NCBI GenBank assembly: GCA_963573305.1
Contig: OY754327.1
Coordinates: 180,614,386-180,678,385, forward strand
Direction: 5' to 3'
Length of the DNA: 64,000 nt
DNA from: Pyrrhosoma nymphula
Lineage: Eukaryota > Arthropoda > Insecta > Odonata > Coenagrionidae
Shown here: one piece after another, positions 1-12,900 of the stretch
Numbering within the stretch: the stretch's first letter is position 1
How the letters are laid out: each line of letters opens with the position of its first letter
Notes under the pieces: model-generated
The model's input: the letters and a program-made list of their open reading frames with translations, nothing else
Databases searched by the model: none
Told to the model about the DNA's origin: nothing
Translations under genes and position numbers: made by a program

Positions 1-712
1 AGATTGCCATTGTCCTTAATTTTACTTACATCTTATCCTAAGATTCGTATAACGCAGATTTTAGCAAGGAAGTCATTAGGCAAAATTTGACCCTGAAATT
101 GAAAATATAAGATGCAGGGTGATTTTTCATGGGTTTCTATGGGCTTGTCTTCTATGCTGGAATATACAGTACTTAATAGCTTTTCTGAAACATTTCTCAG
201 ATGTTTCAATTTATAGTCTAAAAGTTATTACAGAAATATGTCAGCAAGGCTACAACATTTATCAAACCCTGGAAATGTTCATCACATAATATTCATTTTA
301 GAACTGACAACTAAGGTAAAATTAGCATTTTCACCAAATGCAGCATTTAATGGCATCTTCAAAGTATCAGAATAATCACCTCATCACCTATGCCCAGATA
401 CCCTCATGGTGTTACACATGAGTAAAGATGTTGTGTATTTGATACAAGGAACTGGTAAGACATGAAAAGATTTTCAGGCTGTCAAAAACAAGCACAAATA
501 CATCTGAGTGAGGTAAAATATAATTTAACAGTTTCTTTGAGTAATAATCAGAAACCTATAGTGTTATAAACCCACAAAAGTTGCTTAACTAGCAATTATG
601 GGAGCTACATATAGTATAATTTATCTCATCACCTTAAGTAATACTGAGTGCTCAATGTGAAGTGCATTTTTAGTTGGTGTAGGCACTCAACTGTATAGAG
701 CTTCAACTGTAC
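1..712. other. DHX30 intron, partial; nothing recognised
   Basis: AT-rich sequence downstream of the donor of exon 10. No helicase-core exon (no GxGKT or DExH coding) was found on the minus strand, and no repeat structure was obvious. Confidence 0.5.
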
Positions 713-923
713 CTGAATTTTGCAATTGGTAGGTGTTCTTGGATTTCACGGAAGCGCCTCCATTCCACTGCCATTCGACCATCATCTGAACCAGACTCAG
801 CTTCACGAAGTCTCAATATGCGCTGTAGCATGTCCTCTGATCTACGCGTCAACCTCCTTGCATCAGGCTCCCCATAACGTCTGCCAGTGATTGGATCAGA
901 CAGCTCACCACGACCAAGTACAT
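713..923 (-). CDS. DHX30: DHX30 exon 10 (pre-helicase linker)
   Basis: The acceptor CCCACCAG precedes ATGTACTTGG and the donor is TTCAG|GTACAG. It encodes GELSDPITGRRYGEPDARR, then a helix and HLPIAKFR, matching the conserved block of DHX30 (LSDPITGKPY through QLPVDPHRDTIL) that leads into helicase motif I. It ends in phase 2, so the gene continues to the left of base 1. Confidence 0.9.
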
Positions 924-3900
924 CTGGTGGGCAGTTAAAAGAAGATAGGATAATGCATAAGAAGTAACCTAATTGGCAGTCTTATTATTCAGCAGTATTA
1001 TATTCTCCACTACGGATATAGCTAAATAGACATTCAATAGACAATAATAGACTGGTGATCAAATAAAAGCAGATAGAAAGATCAAACATTGGCGGACACT
1101 TAATCAGTGGATTAACAGTGGAAGAACTCCTCTGCTAAGTCAGTTTTTCAGATATACATAACACCAAAATAATTTTGACGAAAAATACAAAATGTGTACA
1201 GCAGTAGAGAATTAGTTCGATTTAGCCCAATTTCTATCCTATGCTATATCCTAACTCTGTGCCTGCACAACCACATTTGAATTAGTGATCTTTGAAAAAT
1301 TAAATAAAATAACATCAGATTTTGTATACACACTTGAGTCTGAACTCTTTCATAATGAAAATATCTGGCCTTAATTTGTTAAAAGCCATTTAAGCATAAA
1401 AGTCTCTTAGTGCGATGGGCTGATATATCGGCTTTTGCTTCTTGGGTGTAAAGTGTAGAGGATGGATATATCGGCTCGCAAATAGAATATTGTTCAACTT
1501 CATAGCACTAAAATAATTACATTTATTCTTCTGACAATGTAAAAGAATAGTATCATTAACAAATAATTCAATTTACATAAAATTAAAAAAAGACACCAAT
1601 GGATATCTAAAACAACTTCATAAAGTTTTTTTTCCTAGGGTAATAGATTTTATTAAATTACCCTTTGCATTTCACACAAGTTCCGCTGGCAGAAGGCAGC
1701 ACTAAAAGGGTTAAGGTACCAGTCATGACAGTTAAATTCCCTTTAATGTTGCCTATGTAGCTTGCATAGCATATTGCAAGGCTCAGTAACAATGAAAAAT
1801 ATCCCTGGCAAAGAAAGTGAAGAAAATAAATATACATAAATGTTTCAAGTTACAATTTTTCATTTTTTCGATAGGTAGAGGAAAACCAACTGATAAAATT
1901 AAATAATACTATGCTTAGGCTTCATTTCGGTTCAAGAACCAAACTCATAGCTAAATTTTTTCATATTTTAATGAGTTAAAGAAAAATGTTCTAAATGGAA
2001 AATTTTTGTTTTTCCCATTTACTCCCATTAAAACACAATATGTACTCCTCTCAGGCTCGAGCTAAGGAAAAAATATACAAAATATAATGACCTATAATGG
2101 TATTTTCATCCGGAATACGTCTCTCTGCCAAATTTCAGAGCGATTTTTGGTCAGAAAGTGGGTCAAATTTTTATTACAAATTTTGTCTCTGACCCACAGA
2201 CAAGTGACGCTAATTAAAAGAATTTAAAAAAGTTGAAAAACTTCTAGTTTGACCAATTGAAATCAGAGTAGAAAATGTGCCCGATTTTTGCCTCCCCAAA
2301 TTGTAGACTTTGTAGAAGCTCACGCACTCATTCAATCTATGTACACCAAATTTAATTGCAACATATATTTATGGGTACTTCACTATTAACAAGATTTCAT
2401 CCTCTTCTGTTTGCAAAAAAAAAGTTGACCACAACATGAAACAACTTTTTCTCCTCTCTTAGGTCCAACAAAAATAAATCTTTTTTCCTTTGAAGTATCA
2501 AGGTATGTTTACTAAATAAAAACTATTTTTCATCACGTCCCGCTGAAATTTAATATCAATGTCTATTTTTCGCTTAAAATCTACAAGAAGCCACCAACTG
2601 AGGCCTTTCCATTGGAGTGGAGAGACACTTAAGTGATAATAGTTTTGCCACTTCTACACATACACACAACTATCTACTAATAGACACAGTCTTTCTATTT
2701 CGTGGCAGGCATACCCTAAGACACAATTCATATGTGAATGTGTCTTGAATTTTTAAGTCACTAGCACCGGAGGCTTAAATATAAATAAATTACACTAAAT
2801 TAGCTGGATTTCAAAGACAAAACTTCATAAGGAAGACCAAATAATAATGTTGCTGCATGCTATAGAATGCTGTGGATCAACGCCACTATTAATTCTGTGA
2901 AATCTAAAGCAGGAACAAATATTATAAATTTTGTTAAGCTAAAAGCAATTCTGAGGCACTCAGAGACAGGCCTTTATTACCATCAATGCTGAACTATTGG
3001 GAATTATCTCATCACTTACCAATTTCAAAGGGAGTGGAAGCTTTTAGCTGCCTATAAATGGAAATCTTGAACAATCTGGCACACAAAAAGCACTTGTACA
3101 GAACAACCCCTTTTTTTAAGATGGAATGTTTATCAGGATTACTCATAAGAGTTTATTTGGATGCAAATATATATATTTTAAGCATGCTGCTATGTTAATT
3201 GGCTCACAATGCTTTAAGTATAATGACCAAATTTGAAATAAATTGAGTACAATCAATATGGTGTGGATGAAAACTTAATTATATCGTAAAATTTTTAAAA
3301 GACCCACATCATGATACACTAGCACATACATACATAGGAAGTCCCCACCCTTTCACCAATTTGTGTTTTGTAAAATTATGAAAAAACAAAACCATAGATT
3401 TGATTATGTTTCACAATGTTTCCATGGGTATTATATGCATTGAAATGTTTGTAGTGTGGAAAAGGTGGGTAAAAATGATGGATGGTATGATATTGAATCT
3501 CATATTTCAGAAACACCACAAAAAGCTTGACAACATGAAGTGGGGACTGAGCACCATCATCAGGTTGGGACCTGACGATGGTGCTCAGCACTGAAACCTG
3601 GTTTTTTTATTAATTAAAAAATATTGGTAATTTTTCACAAAATACACTTTATTGTGACTGGTTTCGATGCACTGCATCATCATCAAATATGATATTCCAC
3701 CAGATAAAGCCTGAAATAACTCTTTTTAACCGAAACCCAGGTCGTGTGTGAGAAAGTATTTTATTTTGTGGTTTGTAAAAGTTCTGAAATAAATCAATTT
3801 ACAGAATGGAATTCCACACAGTTACTAGTGAACTAATTTTATTTTTTTACAAGGCACAACAATACCATTAGTCTTACCTGTACTACCATCATCTTCAGCA

Positions 3901-6900
3901 AGAGGATTCCCATCATCTTCCCCATCATACTCAGAATTGTACCGACGAAACATTCTATGACCACCTGCTCCTCGATCCTTCAAGCGACTACTTTTCAAAA
4001 TTTCACTCAGCAAAGGCTCAATATCCTGCAAAGAATTGCATACATTTTTATTAGTACTAAACAAGAACTTTCTCACCAAAAATTGCTCAATTCCAGGGTT
4101 AGACAGAAAAAGTCATGAATTCACAATGCCAGTTGGTTATTTGGGAACATGACCAACAGCTGAGGTCATTTCTCTGCCCTTGTCGATAATTGGGTGGATT
4201 GATAAGGGTAGGATTATAACGGAAATGGGAGAGTTGTGGAGAGAAACTCACTGTCACCATTGATCTACTCTTAAAAAGAGATACCAAGGGCAAGGGCCAA
4301 AAGATGTGCAGAGTTTTACAACCCATCTTATGGATGGAAAACAGCCTTTGAAGCACTCCCCACATAACACCCAAGTAAGGTGTTTTCAAAAATAAACTGT
4401 GGAATATAACAAAGTTTAATATTGAAAACATCATGTCTTCATTCCACGAAGTGAACACGTGAACCATTGATTTGACCCGAGTAAGGATTGAGATTCCACT
4501 GAAAAATATCTGCCACAGCCACGATTCTAATCTGGGCCCTCAGGTTGAGAAGCCAGTGCTCTAGCCACACACCCAACCGACAACCAATTCATTACATTTT
4601 TCTCAATCCTAATTTATTTCAGAAGAGCCAGGATTTGACCATAAGGAAAGTGAGGCAAAAAGTCAATTTTCACCAATATTAGCATGTTACATAAGGAGTA
4701 CAGTGGACCCTCCCTAATCCAGACTATACGCGGTGAGAGGTTGACCAGATTTGGCTAAGTCCAGACTATTCCGTGATTTCTCAAAGGGAACATTTTCGGA
4801 GTTTAGGTGAAACCTCCGAAATAGACAACTTTTAATTATTTTCCTCGAGGCAGGAGGCCTTCAGATAAGAAAAGAAGCTTGAATATTACAATAATTTGTG
4901 AAAATAATATAGAATATAAGATTTTGAACTTTCCTATTAATTGCCAGCCTGTCAATTAACATGGGTCACAAGCATATCAACACAGTAGCTGTAATTGTCA
5001 CTGTACACTGGATGCCAACAGGCAGACCCATACTCTGTTTGCATGATCCAAAATTCGATTCCATTTATGATGCTGCCAATGGTTGCAACCTTTCTCTTTG
5101 AATTTATACTTAGAAGTCCCCAAAAATTGATGAAATGAATAACTTCTCTTATACAGTGACCACTGCCTATAGCGGAATTGCACGGTGCAGTAAAAATTTT
5201 CCGTTATGGACATGTTTCTGTCACATACAAGTTTGAAGTACTGCATAGGGATAACATATTCTTTAAGAGAAATCAACTGTTTCAGCATTATTATTCACAC
5301 GCATAGAAAACAAAACCCTTGGATCGTTCACACAAAGTAATCACTTAAAATGGACTGTTTTATTTTCTGGTGCACAAATGTTTTCTCTGCATAATTTTTA
5401 CAGTCATTAACCAAACTTAGTAGACAAACATCGTTGTTAACGAGACAATTTTTTTTCTTCAATGCTCTGAACAGCCTCATTATGATTGTTTAGTTTTGTA
5501 GTCACATTGTTTTTTTGTTTTGTTTTCCTCAATATCATCCTCCCCATCATCCTCACTACATACACCCCTTTTCGCATACTAGGAAATGAATATTAAAATC
5601 ACTGGAAGTGGCTGCTTAGTTTTTGACCATTTTTGCAGTCTGTCATACTCATTACATCACTCTCCATGATAGAAGCATCATCATCAGGGGTCATCAATGT
5701 CTGCATTTGAATCACCACTATGTTCATTGATTATGTCTCCATCACAGAAAACAAAGCCAGCACTGCAGAAGCATTTTGTGACACTATCACTTTTGACACT
5801 AGTTATTGCTCTGGTCAACCAATTTATGCCATCCAGAACTGTTACAGCTTTAGCCACTTCAATCATTTTGCCAATAGACTCAACAACAGTTAAAAGAGAC
5901 TACATCAAAAACTTTCTGTGATGAACTTTCACGTTACAAATAACTCCCTGATCCATGGGCGGAGTGATGCTTGTGGTACTCGCTGAGAAACACGTAAGTT
6001 TCACATTTCTTAGATCTAGATGAGGAAGACACGTGGCATTGTCCAAGAAAAGAATTACCTCTCATCTAGCTGATTTCATTCTCCAATTAAAAAAAAGAAA
6101 CCAGTCCTCCATTATTTTAAAATAAATTACAATTTTAAATACCGTATAAACGCGTGTAAGAGGCGCACCCCTGTAAGAGGCGCACCCCTCTTTTTATGCG
6201 TCAAGTTGAAGAAAAAATTTTGTTTTTTTTTCTTCTATTGCGAAGTTTTGCGGGCCCAACTGCGAACTTTCGGCCATTTTAAAAGCCTTCCGCTTGCGAT
6301 ATTCTCTTATAAATTACGTGGCATTTTTCATAGGCAGATATAGACCCCGGAAGTAAGTATTCACTTGGATCTGAGGTTTCCGCGGCGTTTCTCCATATTG
6401 GTAACGGCTTTCGGGCGTTCCTCTACAAGACAACGTGGAGGAACGCCCGCGTGCCCGAACGCCGCGTCACCCTTTATGCCACTATTTACCGAGTCCAAAT
6501 GACTCATGCACAGAGAAAAGACAACTGGTTTTCCCCCGCAGGTAATGCTTGTAGTGGACTCCCTCGCGCGCCTTACGGATAGCCCTCTGACTGGGCAACA
6601 GTGCGCGCCTCTCCCTTTCTCTTCCGTGCATGCTCCTGGCAGTTGAACGTGCTCTTTTTCCAAAATAAATGTTAATCGATATTGATTAACCAACGAATTC
6701 CTTTAAGATTTTATAAGTGGATGATGATGATGAACTCGAGAGCTTGGGGAAGGTCTAAACGGCGGTTTTCAGGGATGCGCGGAACGGAAAATAACGGATC
6801 CGTGCATTTGCATCTATAACTAAAATACTAATGCATTAAATAATATGAAACTTCGTATAGCTGTTAGGAAAGATCTTTGCTACAATATTTGTAAAGGAAA

Positions 6901-9900
6901 TTTCGATATCTTGATCCGTGTTGTTATTATGAAGCCGTAAATGCGATGCATCCGTCCAGTACCCGGAAAAATGCGCTAACATTCTGTTTTTAAGCACACA
7001 CTGAAATCGATATAAACGGTAAAATTTTTTGTACACCATAAATAAACGCAGAAATAAACAAGCTTTAATTTGATGTACTTCATTTTAAAATCGATTGAGC
7101 CATCTCTGAGATATTAGCCTTCAAACTCGGGTGTCGGAATTTTGCAACGGACAGATTCGTGTAAGAGGCGCACCCTCATTTTCGGCTGCGATTTCAGGGA
7201 AAAAAAGTGCGCCTCTTACACGAGTTTATACGGTAAATGGTGCTTACAATTGATGTTATCATAAGCTACCTGCGCTGTTTTTACCCTTAAATACTGGAGC
7301 CTTGAAATGAAAAATGTTTCCTTTGTCATGGAATGAGCGTAGTTAGAGCATCACTTTTTCTGCACCAGCACATTTGAGCATAAGGTGAGCAATGTATGTA
7401 AACACTTTGCCCATTACAATGCACTACATAAGTCTGGATTTTCAAGAGTCAAACTTAAATAAGTCACAAACTATCTGCACATTGCTATTATACAATGACT
7501 CTAAGCACAAATCATGTACCCAATGATTACAACTCCAAAAGAATATTATTAACTAAACCAGTTGGGTTGCATGCAGGAGGCTCCCACTATGGGAGCTTCC
7601 TGGAAGCAGCACAACTGGTTTGTGGGCGGAAGAAATGCTTGCGAGAAGGACCAGAGTGTCAAATATAACTTACAGCAAATTCCAACTTCTTCTGATAACA
7701 ACCTCCAAATCAGGGACATCTCTATTTTTAAGGGAAGTAACATCCATAGCCTACTTATATTCACCAGTTTTATAAAACTAACTAAACCAGCACAACACTC
7801 AGGTTTAGCAAAAGCCAACTTCTAACAACTTATTTGACTCATAAGTAGGGATAGGAATTTTTCGGTGGTTTGAGAGGGAGAAAAGCGGTACTTTGAAATT
7901 AGGAATTCGGTACATTCAACAAGACATTTCTGTGTTTTCACAGTGACCACAAATTTACATATATACACATAAAATACCGATTATTTCAAAGTCTAGAAAA
8001 GGGTCACTTATACTATAGTTTAACCCAATATGATCTGGGTTATTATGCGACACTTCCCCTTCTAGCCATGTTATGACTGAAGATAATCACCTCGGTGGCG
8101 GAACTTGGAAAAGTGGCACTAAATTTAAAAATAAAGTTTAATACATTTCGTGTTTTGACATGTAACTTTAGAGAATTTCCATCCTTGTGAAAGTTTGCTG
8201 CAGTTACGTGCTTCGAAGATTTTAAATTTTTCCAATTGAGTCTTTCCCAAGCAACCTGACAGTTGAAGAATATGTACATGACCGTACTTTTATCGATACA
8301 TTAAAATCCATCTTTTTGATACTGGAAAACCCGGTCTCTTGTGCTTAATTTTGCATTCGGCATCTCAATAATTCTTCAAAATCACTTGAAAGCACAGAAA
8401 CCAGGAATAAAACTAGGATACTTAACAGTTGTCACTGGAAAACAAACAGTCATTTGACGGAAATGGCCAAAAACTAGAGATTCAAACAATAAAATCAATC
8501 TTGGTGCCACGCAATAAATAAATATATCGACCATTATATTGATGTCGAAGTTGGCCTTGATTGGTGCTTTAAAGCTAGCTACGCAACCATTGCAATGGAA
8601 CAACCCCATTGCGATAAGGTCGTTCACTATGATGCGAAATTGCAATTTAATTCACGAATTCGGTAGATGGATTGGAAAATAGATTTTCGGTGGAGACAAA
8701 ATTCTTCTATATTCACCCACTTACTCTTAAATCAAAAACAAAAATTTGCGAAACTTGCCGCCCACTCAAAAAGTTCGTGACAACATCAGAGGTCCGGTTC
8801 AGTTTGTAATTCGCTCGCTGGAAAGCGAGGGAAGGGGAATGCTGCATAGCGCCCAGCATGATTGGAGGGAGCAGCGAGTGACCTCAAAACTTTTCATGTT
8901 GGTTCTTTTACGTGAAAGGGTTAAGAACCCAGATTTTTCGCCGCCGATAATTAGAAAAGCAGGCGACGGATCAAAAAACGGAAAAATATATCTCTCTTTA
9001 TTTTTCAAACTCTATCAGAATTGGCATTTAAAAATTCTTGGCGAACAAGCCCATTGAAATGAAACAACTCAAAGCGGCTATTCACGCATGCACAGTCCGT
9101 CTCGTCTTCAAATCCGTAGTAGTGTTATGAACAAATCAGACCAAAATAAAAAATCGGAAAAATACGTCTCTTATTAGTTTTCAAACTACAATTAGCATTA
9201 AAAATCTCTTTGTGAACGATCCCATTGAAATGAAACAACTCAAAGTGGCTATTCACGCATGCGCAGTCCGTCTCATCTTCGAATCCGTAGTAGTGTTATG
9301 AACAAATCAGACCAAAATAAAAAATCGGAAAAATACGTGTCTCTTTAGTTTTCAAACTACAATTAGCATTAAAAATCTCTTTGTGAACGATCCCATTGAA
9401 ATGAAACAACTCAAAGCGGCTATTCACGTATGCGCAGTCTGTCTCATCTTTGAATCCGTAGTAGTGTTATGAACAAATTAGACCAAAATAAAAAATCGGA
9501 AAAATACGTCTCTTTAGTTTTCAAACTACAATTGGCATTAAAAATCTCTTTGTGAAGGATCCCATTGAAATGAAACAACTCAAAGCGGCTATTCATGCAT
9601 GTGCAGTCCGTCTCATCTTCGAATCCGTAGTAGTGTTATGAACAAATCAGACCAAAATAAAAAATCGGAAAAATACGTGTCTCTTTAGTTTTCAAACTAT
9701 AATTGGCATTAAAAATCTCTTTGTGAACGATCCCATTGAAATTAAACAACTCAAAGCGGCTATTCACGCATGCGTAGTCCGTCTCGTCTTCAAATCTGTA
9801 GCATAGGGATTCCCAAACTATGTTCCGCGGAAGGCTAATGGGTGTTCAGAGTAACCTATAATGGCTTTATATGCTGCTACCTAAACGCAATGGTTTAATA

Positions 9901-12900
9901 TATTTGAAGTCCACAAGGTATTCCGTTAAAATTTCAGGATTAACGAAGTGTTCCATCGCAGGAAAAGTTTGGGAAACCCTGCTGTAGCAGATTACTTAGA
10001 ATAAATGCGCATATTGCTTTTCCTTTGTTCGACTCACCTCGGAGCGGAGAGCCACCAATCATAGATGCCGATAGATGGTTATTCCACTAATTGTAAATAG
10101 AAAGCACCGCGGCGTGACGAGCTGTGTATTGCCGGTTAGCGCCGTAAATCGAAAGCACCCGATGTCATCCTCCTGCGATTGTTATCGTAACACCGGTTAT
10201 GCTACGATGAACTGCAAATTTCCACATACCTCAGGAATATTTGCACGCGAGTTCGTTTAACTTGAATTGAGAACGTTTGCTTGCAATTTTAATGTTTTTC
10301 TTGCGTTTGAAATGTACTTCCAACCATTTTCTCATAAAAAATGAAAATTCGCGTTTTGGGGCACAATTCGCGACATTCTGCGAGTTCAAAAGTCATTTCC
10401 CCAGTCAGTATGGAGTATGTTGTAACTAACTACCACTCCTAGGACATTTTTGCCTAAATTCGCGAAATTCGGGATCGCGAAATTTTCCTATCCCTACTCA
10501 TAAGTCAATGTAATTATGTAGTTATAGAACATTAATGTATCCATAAATCTTTGAAAATTATGTTTCCTAACGGCAACACATTAAAAATTTTCCCCAGATA
10601 CCAAAACACATTAACACCGTTATTCATACCTGATGATACTTTTCAAGGAGTTCTTCAGTTTCTCTCAAGCAAGATCGGTCAATGGGTGCCACCATTGCAA
10701 CAACTGTGGTTCCAGCACCACCTCCAGCATTTGAGACTGATACTTCTCCTTTGCTCCTCCCACCACCTCGATTCTGGGATGCTGCTTCTTCAGGCTCTCC
10801 ACGCCTAAATGTAGTGGCTGCTGCAGCAGCAGCTGATGAGTTGAAGATGACATTGCCTTCCCTCCCCACCCTGCCATGCTGCCGAAGCCATAAAAGGGCC
10901 TTCAGGGCTGCTTGGGTAGCTGCAGCAGCCTTGGCACGAGCTTCTCCAGTGAAGGAACGTATCTCTGGCCACATTATGCTGTAGGAGCACTGCCATCCTT
11001 CGCCTGAGAATCCATTACCCTTCTGAGAAGACCTCCAGCTCTCTAACATAGATGGAAAAATTATTAAATGCAGGGTAAAAAAACACAAAGTCAATAAACA
11101 AATATAAGTGAAGTGTATAACTACATACACCATTATCTACATACTAACATCAGCATCAAGTTTTGCACAAGTTGTTCAATTTCAATGCAGAATAACTCTT
11201 GGGGCACTGGCTACTAACCTCCAATACAACCTGTGAGAATAGCAAGTCTTTTTCAATGGATTGCTCAGTATTCAGGTGAAGTTTCAATTTTATTTATTTA
11301 TTTAAGGTTTTTCACCGAGCCTTCCAAGGTTTAACAAATCCCTTTATTCTGACATCTATAAACAACTGAATTATACATCGACCTTTTGCTTGACTACTCT
11401 TAAGTGAGTGATCTTATTTCAATGGCCACAGCTTCAAGTTCTGACTTATAAAAACTGTGTGATCACAAAAGTAACCAAAAGAATTTTGAAGTATTATCCA
11501 CAGAGATGACTAAATTCCCATAGTATCTCTTGACATTTACATAGTGACTCACGAGTATACCATATTATTAAAGTTGTTTGCCTTTTTCGTCAGGAATATA
11601 AGTTCTGATTTTTGGTACCACCTCTGGAGGAAAAATGCATTTAAGTAACCCTGCTATCTTGTGCAATGATTAATTAATTATAAAGAATTTACCCACCACT
11701 CATATCATTAGAAATTCTAAATTCCTCACAAGCCTAGCTCTACTATTTGAACAAAATAAAGTACACAATACATTGTACTGGATGCTAAAAGCAAAGTTGT
11801 TGATAAAATTTGAGCCAATATTTCCTTTATACTATGATACTATTACCTGGTCAACAATCTAGAGAGGAAAGAATTTTTTGATAGATATGCAACACAAACT
11901 CATCAATTCCAAAAGTAGAGGGATTTACTAAATGAAATTAAAGCCAACTCTTAAGAGAAGAAAGCAAGTTGCTCTCTGCTAAAAATATTTTTGCACAGGA
12001 ACTTAAAAAACAAATTCATAGGCTAACACAAAGATATCACAGAAATATGTACTAATGAAGTATTCAAAATCACCTAACCATGTTATCTATACATTAAAAC
12101 AAATAAATTCTCCTGGTGTGATCCAAACCTTGAAATATTCAAGGAGTAATCAAATCCACTACTTACTTGAAGATCCATAATTCTGTAAAGCTCTGTACAC
12201 TGGCTTCGGCTGCATGCTTGGGTCACGAAATTCTTGTGAAACTGCAGCAAATACATTATGCAAAGTGTTCTTGCAGCTTGGAAATTGGCGAGATATTTTT
12301 TCTAAATCTGAAAATATGATTATTTCATCAGATAAATATGCGCATTTAATATCAACCAATGATAATCCATAGATTTCGTTTTTAATAACCTGCTGTATCA
12401 TATGAGTCATCGAGTGGCCCAAGAGCAAGTCCTTTCCTGAGGCGATCTGCTTCCTCACCAAGATTGCCTCTAAGTCTCCACATGGGGGGTGGGCTGGGTT
12501 CCTTAGAAATGTAGGAGTTATTTCGACTGCCCACAGATGAATTCATGTTTGATGACTTTCCTGTAAGAATTTATCAGAGTTCAGAAAACTTATTTCTTGA
12601 ATATCTTTAACTCATATCATAATATTCGCATTCGCGAAATTTGAGAAACGTCGACGCTCCATGCATTTTGAAAGTCGGGATAGAAAAGAACTTTCCCTAA
12701 AATTCAACTTTGGGAAAGTATATTTGGTAGTGAATGTTGCCCATATGTGTTCGTGACAGTTCTTTCTCCTCATCTGCTCAACAGAAAAATCATTATTCTA
12801 TTCCAACCTCCACACATTTTATCATCGAATGCTTTTACTACCGTTTAAGGTTACAAATATCCAACCTAAGAATGCATTCCATCGCACTTAATGGCCAATC

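Larger units (their letters stand above)
7846..10496. mobile_element. 2.65 kb hAT-like element with 8-bp target duplication
   Basis: Termini TAGGGATAGGAA... and ...TTTTCCTATCCCTA form an inverted repeat, with the identical 8-bp duplication CTCATAAG at 7838-7845 and 10497-10504. No transposase domain was recognised inside, so it is probably non-autonomous. It carries a 171-bp tandem array and a nested MITE. The terminal motif and 8-bp duplication fit the hAT superfamily. Confidence 0.8.

Noticed and set aside
4998..5288. Minus-strand open frame as a gene
   Set aside because: No recognisable domain, and it lies within the Tigger fragment next to terminus-like sequence.
8968..9800. CRISPR-like array
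   Set aside because: The units are continuous 171-bp tandem repeats without unique spacers, inside a eukaryotic transposon.
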